From assembly GCF_008369445.1 (NCBI RefSeq), contig NZ_VTWH01000004.1, positions 229,002 to 293,001 of the forward strand: a DNA stretch of 64,000 bases. Direction: 5' to 3'. This document shows, in pieces, positions 58,500 to 64,000 of the stretch (its first letter is position 1; every line of letters starts with the position of its first letter). The notes beneath the pieces were generated by a model. The model saw nothing but the letters and a program-made list of their open reading frames with translations, was not told the DNA's origin and did no database searches. Source of the stretch: Aureimonas fodinaquatilis. GTDB lineage: Bacteria; Pseudomonadota; Alphaproteobacteria; Rhizobiales; Rhizobiaceae. Made by a program: the position numbers and the translations under genes.

Positions 58500-59927
58500 T
58501 TACTGTTCCTGATGGTTGATCATGACGAGCCGTTCGTCAGTCATTTCGCGAATGGCGTAATAAGGGCCCTCACGGCCAAACCCGCTGTGTTTCACGCCGC
58601 CATAAGGCATGATGTCACCACGTGTATTGGACGTTTCATTGATGTTGACACCACCGACATTCAAGCGGCGGGCCGCCTTGAAGGCAACATCGATATTCGT
58701 GGTGAAAATGCCGCTCTGCAGGCCATAGGGTGAGTCATTCACGGCATCAATCGCTTCGTCGATCTCGCCAAAAGGCACCAGCGAGATCACTGGCCCAAAC
58801 ACTTCCTTGCAGACGACGCTCATGGATTGGCTGGCGTCGACAAGCAGTGTCGGCTCGATGATGTTTCCGTCCAGCCGGCGACCGCCAGCAGCAATCCGTG
58901 CTCCGGCAGAAACGGCCTCGTCAATCCATGCCAGAAGCTCCACGCATTTCTCGGCCGTGATCAGCGGGCCAACATCCGTTTCAGGATCCAGCGGGTCACC
59001 GACCTTCAGCTTTGCAATATGGCTGGCAAGCATATCCCCCAGGCGTGCGGCAACACTGCGATGCACATACACTCGCTGCACCGAAACACACACCTGACCG
59101 GCCTTCCGGTAGCCTCCTCTGACAATCAGAGGAGCAGCCAGTTCCAGATCGGCATCAGCGCAGACAATGCAGGCCGAGTTGTTACCCAATTCAAGCGCAA
59201 CCCGCCGAAAGCCGCTGTCGCGCTTGACGATGGCTCCGACTTTTTCACTACCGGTGAAACTGTAAAATCCAATTCGCTGATCCGCCAGAAGGGCCGCGCC
59301 CACGTCAGCATCGCCAGTTACAATATTGGCAAATCCCGCGGGCAAGCCCGCCTCTTCAAGAATTTCAACAAAGGCAAGCGCCGAAAGAGGAGTAGCAGGT
59401 GCGGGCTTCAACACGATGGCATTGCCAGCGGCGATAGCCGGGGCAATCTTGTGGCATACATTGTTGAAAGGCGCGTTGAATGGCGTGATCGCTCCCACCA
59501 CACCAACAGGAACCCGTATAGTAAAAGCCATTCGGTTTTCCATGCCCGGCGTGGATTGGATCGGTACCACATGGCCGGAAATCCGCTTTGCCTCCTCGCC
59601 CGACAAGACAAGGGTGTGTATTGCCCGTTCAATTTCGCCAAGTGCGTCTTTGATCGTCATGCCCGATTCCAATGCCATGGTTCGGGCAATTGTCTGCCTG
59701 CGCGCGCGGATCAAGTCGGCAGCGCGCACAAATATGGCCTGGATCTGTGTTGGTGTCAGCGGATGGATGCGCTGGGTATCACGCGCAACATCCACCGCAT
59801 CGCGCACATTGTCTGCCGTGCCCACACAGATTCTGGCGAAAACTTCTCCGGTAAACTTGTTTGTCACATCGGCAAGCTTTGCCGTTTTGACAGACTGGCC
59901 ACCAATATGCAGGCCATATTCCCTCAT
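58500..59927 (-). CDS. NAD(P)-dependent aldehyde dehydrogenase
   Basis: The 475-residue enzyme has the ALDH catalytic residues: Asn151 in TPFNAPFN, Glu246 in LELGNNS and the nucleophile Cys280 in GQVCVSVQR. The FTGSEKVG block for NAD(P) binding is present at about residues 224-231. It would oxidise an aldehyde or semialdehyde to the acid in the cytoplasm. ATG 59927 has GGGAGGA seven to eight bases upstream, an excellent site, and is preferred to the GTG at 59951. The SDR gene follows by one base and the TIM-barrel gene precedes by 60 bp. Confidence 0.9.
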   Translation of the reverse strand: MREYGLHIGGQSVKTAKLADVTNKFTGEVFARICVGTADNVRDAVDVARDTQRIHPLTPTQIQAIFVRAADLIRARRQTIARTMALESGMTIKDALGEIERAIHTLVLSGEEAKRISGHVVPIQSTPGMENRMAFTIRVPVGVVGAITPFNAPFNNVCHKIAPAIAAGNAIVLKPAPATPLSALAFVEILEEAGLPAGFANIVTGDADVGAALLADQRIGFYSFTGSEKVGAIVKRDSGFRRVALELGNNSACIVCADADLELAAPLIVRGGYRKAGQVCVSVQRVYVHRSVAARLGDMLASHIAKLKVGDPLDPETDVGPLITAEKCVELLAWIDEAVSAGARIAAGGRRLDGNIIEPTLLVDASQSMSVVCKEVFGPVISLVPFGEIDEAIDAVNDSPYGLQSGIFTTNIDVAFKAARRLNVGGVNINETSNTRGDIMPYGGVKHSGFGREGPYYAIREMTDERLVMINHQEQ

Positions 59928-59987
59928 GCACTTCCTCCCGGCGCATTGCACGCGCGTAACAAATTCAAAATACTGAGTATTCAGGGA

Positions 59988-60818
59988 TCACTTGACCGGA
60001 CAGGTGTCCCACCCCAGTCGGGCCAGCGCCTTGTGGCTGGAAACAATACCGGCGTCAGCCTCGTCAGAAATGATTTCCAATGCAGACGGAATTTTCAGGT
60101 CCAGCTCCCGGAGCACCTGCGCCACTTCGGCAAAGGGCACGATACCCGTGCCGACGGGCGAATGCGCCCACTTCGACAGCCCCGTATCCGACAGGTGGAT
60201 CATGCGCAGATGTTTGGCGAGGGTCCGAATTCCGTCTGCGGGATTTTCGCCCACAAAGACCGCATTCGCCACATCATAGGCAATACCGATCCGGCTGTTG
60301 CCAAGCCTTTGCAACACGCCAAGCAAATCGTCGGCGCGCGGTGCAAAGGTCGCTGGAACATTTTCCAGCACCAGACCAACACCTCGCTGATCCGCATGTG
60401 CAGTCAGTTCGTCCATGGCATGCTGAAACCACATCCAGACCGATGCGGCCGGAGCAGGAAGCAAAGGATGAATTCGACCTGGAACAATCAGAACATCGGG
60501 CGTACCGATATCCGCCGCAAGGTCGATAACATCCCGGTAATGATCAATGCTGTAGCGCCGCATTTCAGCCGCCGCGCTCACCAGGTTTAAATCCAGACTG
60601 GGTGGATTAAGGATCAGAACTTCCAGTTCCCGGCTGTCCAGAACCCCGCGGATCTGGCGCCGATCCGCCTGTGAAATGCTGGCTGGCCAGCAATGCGGAT
60701 TGTTGACCAGCAGCTCGAACTGGCGATAACCCAGATCCGCCAGATGTGAAATCGCATCCAGCGCGCTATAGCGCCAGATGTAGGAATAGGTGTTGATTGC
60801 AATTGGCCAACCGCTCAT
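59988..60818 (-). CDS. Sugar phosphate isomerase/epimerase-like TIM-barrel protein
   Basis: The 276-residue protein is of the xylose isomerase-like TIM-barrel superfamily (AP-endonuclease 2 fold). Metal-binding positions are read in VLENVPATFA (Glu), GIAYDVANAVFVG (Asp), MIHLSDTG (His/Asp) and SALEIISDE (Glu). Members include hydroxypyruvate isomerase, tagatose 3-epimerase and inosose dehydratase. It follows the ThDP enzyme gene by 75 bp and precedes the aldehyde dehydrogenase gene by 60 bp in the same operon. It probably rearranges a keto-sugar or keto-acid formed upstream, but the specific reaction is unknown. Confidence 0.8.
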   Translation of the reverse strand: MSGWPIAINTYSYIWRYSALDAISHLADLGYRQFELLVNNPHCWPASISQADRRQIRGVLDSRELEVLILNPPSLDLNLVSAAAEMRRYSIDHYRDVIDLAADIGTPDVLIVPGRIHPLLPAPAASVWMWFQHAMDELTAHADQRGVGLVLENVPATFAPRADDLLGVLQRLGNSRIGIAYDVANAVFVGENPADGIRTLAKHLRMIHLSDTGLSKWAHSPVGTGIVPFAEVAQVLRELDLKIPSALEIISDEADAGIVSSHKALARLGWDTCPVK

Positions 60819-60893
60819 ATCGCATCTTTCTGCACAGAAGAGGCAGCCATTCCGGCGAAATGGCTGAATTTGAGAAATCCATTAAGATTTTTA

Positions 60894-62690
60894 TCAAAGA
60901 AGTCCCTGACTTCTGGCGGCGGCAAGAAAGTTGGGCTCATGATGGCCGAGTGGCGGCAATTCCCATGTTCCGGTGCCAACCGGACGGATGTCTCCGGAAA
61001 CCGGCACCTCGACCAGATAGGGCTTGTTGGCGGCAATCGCCTGGTTTATGGCGTCATCAAGCTGGCTGGCGTGGTCAACGCGAATGGAATCCACGCCAAA
61101 GGCATGCGCCAGATTGGTGAAGTCAGGGCTATAGGGTGTGGATGTTTTGTCGTGCAGGAAGCTGGTGGCCAGTTCACGCCCCCCGAAGAAGCCTTTCTGC
61201 AGGTCGCGGATGGAACCGTAGCCGTAATTGTTCCAGACCACCCAGACCACTGGAATGTCGTACTCGACGGCGGTTGCAAGGGCATGCGGCGTCATGAGAA
61301 ATGAGCCGTCACCGCACACTGCCACACATGGCCGGTCCGGAGCAGCCAGCTTGGCACCGAGAATGCCGGACGTGGCATAGCCCATGGCGGCAAAGCCCCA
61401 GCTGTGCAGAAGCTGCCGCGGGCGCAGCGTTTCCCATAGCTGAATGACCCAATTGTGGTGGACGCCCACGTCGCTGGCGATAATGGCATTTTCCGGAACC
61501 ACTTTTGCAAGCGAATCCATCAGCCGCTCAGGCCGCAGCGGCATATCCTGAGAATCCTTGAATCTGTTCTGGTATTTGTTCCAGAGGTCCCTTTTACCAT
61601 TCAGATCATTAATCCATCCGGCATAGCGGTTTTCCGTGCCGGTGATGCGCCCACGTGCCTGTTCACTCAGAAGCGCCAGCGATGCTCTGGCATCTCCGAC
61701 AATGCCCATATACGGCGTGTAGTTCTTGCCGATTTCAGTCGTATCAACATCGATCTGAACAAGCTTCGTGGTGCGGCTGAAGGTGTAGCCGTCCAGCCAG
61801 GCACTTGTGGCGCGGTCGTCAAAGCTGAATCCAATGGCAATCATCACATCGGAATGCCGTGTCGCCTCGTTTGCAGCATAGGGGCCATTGCGACCAACCG
61901 GCCCATAGCAAAGCGGATGCCGCTCGCTCACTGCCCCTTTGGCATTCGGGCTGGTGACAACTGGAATACCGGTCAGTTCAGCAAATTCCTGCAACTCTGC
62001 GGATGCCTCGCTGAGCAGCACGCCCTGCCCGACCACGATAACCGGGCGGCTGGCGCCAAGCAAAAGATCAAGCGCTTTGGAAAGCTGTGCCGGGTCCCCG
62101 GGTGAACGCGTGTTCAGTTGCGGGGCGACCGGCTGTGCCTCCACATCCGCTTCTTCAACGAACACATTGAGCGGCACATCAAGATTGACCGGGCCGGGCC
62201 GGCCCGATGTCAGCAACTGGCATGCCTGCCGAACTGCAAGCGGCACCATGTCAACGCGCGTGGGCTGGAAGCTGCGTTTGACGTACGGCCGGATAACGGA
62301 TGGGAAATCGCCCTGGAACTGCAGGCCGGTTTCCTGAAACGGCATGCGGTTGAACTGGCTGGTCGGCACATTGGCGGTAATTGCCAGAAATGCGGAAGAG
62401 TCCATCATGGCTGCAGCGAGAGCTATAACCAGATTGCAAGAGCCAGGCCCACAGGACGTAAACGTGGCGACCGGCTCGTGCTTGATCTTGTAGTACGCAT
62501 CCGCCATATAGCCGGCGCTCTGTTCGTGGTGAACCGAGATAGTGCGGATCTGGTCGGACGCTTTGAAAGCCGCATCGAGAAAGCCGACATTGCCGTGCCC
62601 GCAAACACCGAACAGATACGGCATGCCGGCTTCAACGAGATGATTGACGATAAGATCGGCGCCATTAACTGTACCGCTGCGGCTGTTCAT
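60894..62690 (-). CDS. Thiamine-diphosphate-dependent enzyme (acetolactate synthase-like)
   Basis: The 598-residue protein has the three-domain ThDP fold. The N-terminal Pyr domain has FGVCGHGN and the activating Glu56 in VHHEQSAGYMADAY. A central Rossmann-like domain contains PVIVVGQGVLLSEA. The C-terminal PP domain has the GDGS...WNNYGYGS cofactor motif. Acetolactate synthases, glyoxylate carboligase and oxalyl-CoA decarboxylase-like enzymes share it. Glyoxylate carboligase has Val where Glu56 stands, so that identity is unlikely. It is the second gene after iclR, with 20 bp between. It is a carboligase, lyase or decarboxylase of unknown substrate. Confidence 0.85.
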   Translation of the reverse strand: MNSRSGTVNGADLIVNHLVEAGMPYLFGVCGHGNVGFLDAAFKASDQIRTISVHHEQSAGYMADAYYKIKHEPVATFTSCGPGSCNLVIALAAAMMDSSAFLAITANVPTSQFNRMPFQETGLQFQGDFPSVIRPYVKRSFQPTRVDMVPLAVRQACQLLTSGRPGPVNLDVPLNVFVEEADVEAQPVAPQLNTRSPGDPAQLSKALDLLLGASRPVIVVGQGVLLSEASAELQEFAELTGIPVVTSPNAKGAVSERHPLCYGPVGRNGPYAANEATRHSDVMIAIGFSFDDRATSAWLDGYTFSRTTKLVQIDVDTTEIGKNYTPYMGIVGDARASLALLSEQARGRITGTENRYAGWINDLNGKRDLWNKYQNRFKDSQDMPLRPERLMDSLAKVVPENAIIASDVGVHHNWVIQLWETLRPRQLLHSWGFAAMGYATSGILGAKLAAPDRPCVAVCGDGSFLMTPHALATAVEYDIPVVWVVWNNYGYGSIRDLQKGFFGGRELATSFLHDKTSTPYSPDFTNLAHAFGVDSIRVDHASQLDDAINQAIAANKPYLVEVPVSGDIRPVGTGTWELPPLGHHEPNFLAAARSQGLL

Positions 62691-62710
62691 AAGAAACTCC
62701 CTGGATGATG

Positions 62711-63490
62711 TTATGTGTTTTCGTGCAGCACCGGGCTGCCGAGCAGACGTGAAATTTGCCGTGCGGTCTGTTGGACCATGGGCACCAGTTTGACGATCTG
62801 TTGCGCACCCATGCGAGAAACGGGCGCGGAAACGGCGATTGTCGCAAAAACGCGGCCGGTGTTGTCGCTGACCGGAGCGCCAACACAGCTCAAGCCCAAC
62901 TCCAGCTCTTCATTGTCGATGGCAAAACCATCCTCAAAAATCCGGCGAAGCTCCTGCTTGAAGCTTTCAGGCTCTGTGATCGTGTTCGGCGTGTAGGCTT
63001 TCATGCCATATTGCTGAAGAAAGTCGTCCACATCGGCAGATGGCAGATGCGCCAGAATGACCTTGCCCAGCGTGCTGGCGTGGGCCGGGCTTCGCTTGCC
63101 GATGAAGGAGTGCATTCTGACAGTGGCAGAGCCATCAACCAGTTGTACGCACACAGCCTCCCCGCCAAAAAGAATGCCCACATACACCGTTTCGCCGGTC
63201 TGTGTTGCCAGTTCCTGCAGCGGCGCATAGGCCTGCCAGCTTAGCTGCTCATTGCGAATGGCCGAATTGCCAAGGGCATAAAACCGCATACCGAGATGGT
63301 AACGGCCGGTATCCACATCCTTGGACAGATAGCCCGAATCTTCAAATGTATGAAGAATACGAAAGATCGTTGGCTTGCTGGTATCCAGTTTCGCCGCAAG
63401 TTCTGCCAGGCTCCAGGTCGGCTGCTCCGTGAACAGGTCAATGACCGAAAGCGCCTTGCCAAGGGAACTGATGAGATAGGGGTCTTTCAC
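62711..63490 (-). CDS. IclR-family transcriptional regulator
   Basis: The 259-residue regulator has an N-terminal winged helix-turn-helix (WSLAELAAKLDTSKPTIFRIL, about residues 26-46). A C-terminal IclR effector domain follows (LATQTGETVYVGILFGGEAVCVQ, ASTLGKVILAHLP and VGAPVSDNTGRVFATIAVSAP). GTG 63490 has GGAG six to seven bases upstream; no ATG start is available. It heads the ThDP/isomerase/ALDH/SDR operon and is divergent from an ABC amino-acid-type permease. A perfect 12-bp palindrome array lies in the spacer, a likely operator through which it controls both directions. Confidence 0.9.
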   Translation of the reverse strand: MKDPYLISSLGKALSVIDLFTEQPTWSLAELAAKLDTSKPTIFRILHTFEDSGYLSKDVDTGRYHLGMRFYALGNSAIRNEQLSWQAYAPLQELATQTGETVYVGILFGGEAVCVQLVDGSATVRMHSFIGKRSPAHASTLGKVILAHLPSADVDDFLQQYGMKAYTPNTITEPESFKQELRRIFEDGFAIDNEELELGLSCVGAPVSDNTGRVFATIAVSAPVSRMGAQQIVKLVPMVQQTARQISRLLGSPVLHENT

Positions 63491-63499
63491 GAGACTCTC

Positions 63500-63579
63500 C
63501 GTTTCATAAAATAGACGTTACTGGCCACCGTTTCATTTTTCAACCATAAAAAATGAAACGATTGACAATTTTTGAAACG
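63500..63579. promoter_or_regulatory. IclR operator array with a perfect 12-8-12 palindrome
   Basis: CGTTTCATTTTT (63529-63540) and AAAAATGAAACG (63549-63560) form a perfect 12-bp inverted repeat with the spacer CAACCATA. Further half-sites CGTTTCATAAAA (63500-63511) and AATTTTTGAAACG (63567-63579) flank it. Four copies of the TGAAACG core in 80 bp point to cooperative binding by the adjacent IclR protein. Confidence 0.75.
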
Positions 63580-63589
63580 CAATTACATT
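63562..63589 (+). promoter_or_regulatory. Candidate sigma-70 promoter for the ABC permease operon
   Basis: TTGACA (63562-63567) is a perfect -35 and TACATT (63584-63589) a four-of-six -10 with a 16-bp spacer. It starts two bases after the palindrome right arm and its spacer contains the extra TGAAACG half-site, so a bound IclR protein would cover it. Confidence 0.65.
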
Positions 63590-63616
63590 TCGTCACCCAT
63601 ATAGGGGGGTGGGAAT

Positions 63617-64000
63617 TTGAACTACAACTTCGATTTCGCATTCATATGGGAGTACGCCCCGGAATTGTGGCTTGGGGTGCGTCAAACAATCTGGATGACG
63701 CTGCTTTCCATTGTTCCTGGCTTTGCGCTTGGCACATTCTGCGCGGTGTCCCGCCTCTATGGCGGCCCTTTCGCAAGGCGCGCAGTTGCGTTCTACGTGG
63801 AGGCGATCCGCAACACCCCATTGGTCATTCAGGTTTTCTGGCTGTTCTTTGGTCTGGCTGTGCTGGGCGCGCGCATCGGTCCGTTCAATGCGGCGGTGAT
63901 TGCGCTGACCATCAATGTCGGGGCCTACACCACGGAAATCATGCGGGCGGGCTTTCTCAGCATTCCCAAAGGCCAGCTTGAGGCGGCCTCCTGCCTGGCC
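63617..64000 (+). CDS. ABC transporter permease, polar amino-acid (HisM/GlnP) type, 3' end outside window
   Basis: The frame is open from a TTG at 63617 to the window end (128 codons). It reads NYNFDFAFIWEYAPELWLGV, a helix (MTLLSIVPGFALGTFCAV), then the family block VEAIRNTPLVIQVFWLFFGL. The start of the EAA loop, IPKGQLEAASCLA, ends the window. This is the HisM/GlnP amino-acid permease group. An in-frame TAG at 63602-63604 rules out an upstream start, and GGGGGGTGGG lies just before the TTG. The gene is divergent from iclR and under the palindromic operator, so its ligand should relate to the ThDP/ALDH/SDR operon. A different-frame open stretch at 63553-63981 is a shadow. Confidence 0.88.
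   Translation, partial: MNYNFDFAFIWEYAPELWLGVRQTIWMTLLSIVPGFALGTFCAVSRLYGGPFARRAVAFYVEAIRNTPLVIQVFWLFFGLAVLGARIGPFNAAVIALTINVGAYTTEIMRAGFLSIPKGQLEAASCLA

Noticed and set aside
58827..60590. A 587-codon plus-strand open frame antisense to the ALDH and TIM-barrel genes
   Set aside because: It spans two well-supported genes and their gap, shows no family motif and has the Arg/His/Cys-rich make-up of a shadow frame.
60894..62690. Glyoxylate carboligase (gcl)
   Set aside because: Glu56 is present where glyoxylate carboligase has Val, and the neighbouring genes include an aldehyde dehydrogenase not typical of the gcl operon.
63553..63981. A 142-codon open frame at the window end
   Set aside because: It is out of frame with the ABC permease, whose family motifs are unmistakable in the frame starting at 63617.
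1..64000. CRISPR arrays, prophage, insertion sequences, tRNA or rRNA genes
   Set aside because: No regularly spaced repeats, integrase or transposase motifs, attachment-site duplications or RNA-gene signatures were seen by eye. A short or divergent tRNA could be missed without a covariance-model scan.

Overview
The window looks like a chromosomal segment of an alphaproteobacterium of the order Hyphomicrobiales (Rhizobiales). The reasons are a carB-greA-lpcC core order with an lpcC of the Rhizobium/Brucella lipopolysaccharide-core type, an Omp2-like porin, short palindromic intergenic repeats of a kind common in that order, and a moderately high GC content. I see no phage, transposase, CRISPR array, rRNA or tRNA. 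Family and genus cannot be fixed from the sequence alone.

Layout. 1-4.1 kb: end of carB, greA and the LPS-core mannosyltransferase lpcC. 4.1-7.3 kb: a MacAB efflux pair on the minus strand. 7.4-13.3 kb: an esterase and a LysR regulator, divergent from a creatinase/DoeA-like hydrolase with a three-gene ABC importer. 13.4-16.6 kb: YigZ, a BaiN/HI0933 flavoprotein, a DUF1971 protein and a phosphodiesterase-fold enzyme that closes a ugpBAEC operon (to 20.9 kb). 21.2-28.7 kb: a nucleoside deaminase, an outer-membrane barrel, an ECF sigma/anti-sigma pair divergent from a DUF4394 protein, and a 1208-residue autotransporter.

28.9-48.4 kb is the most striking part, a dense acid and ion-homeostasis block. 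A minus-strand run holds gadB, a choloylglycine-hydrolase-family Ntn enzyme, a YrhK-type membrane protein and a ClC H+/Cl- exchanger. A plus-strand run holds a small acidic periplasmic protein, a ChaA-type cation/H+ antiporter, gadC, glutaminase glsA, a porin and a FUSC protein. Between them lies a minus-strand amidohydrolase-ytcA-mdtNOP-like efflux operon. Glutaminase makes glutamate and ammonia, GadB consumes a proton per glutamate, GadC exchanges glutamate for GABA, and ClC, ChaA and the porin would handle charge, cations and substrate entry.

48.4-57.6 kb: a Tat-exported molybdenum hydroxylase with a 2Fe-2S subunit and a triheme cytochrome c, divergent from a cyoABCD bo3-type quinol oxidase, across a 385-bp control region rich in palindromes. 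57.7-64 kb: a catabolic operon (IclR regulator, ThDP enzyme, TIM-barrel isomerase, aldehyde dehydrogenase, SDR) divergent from an amino-acid-type ABC permease that runs off the window. A clear 12-8-12 palindrome sits between them.

Many neighbouring genes overlap by ATGA or GTGA, which fixes several start codons and suggests translational coupling. Several starts given here were chosen from ribosome binding sites or overlaps and are shorter than the longest open frame. Functions are inferred from motifs read by eye; no database search was run.
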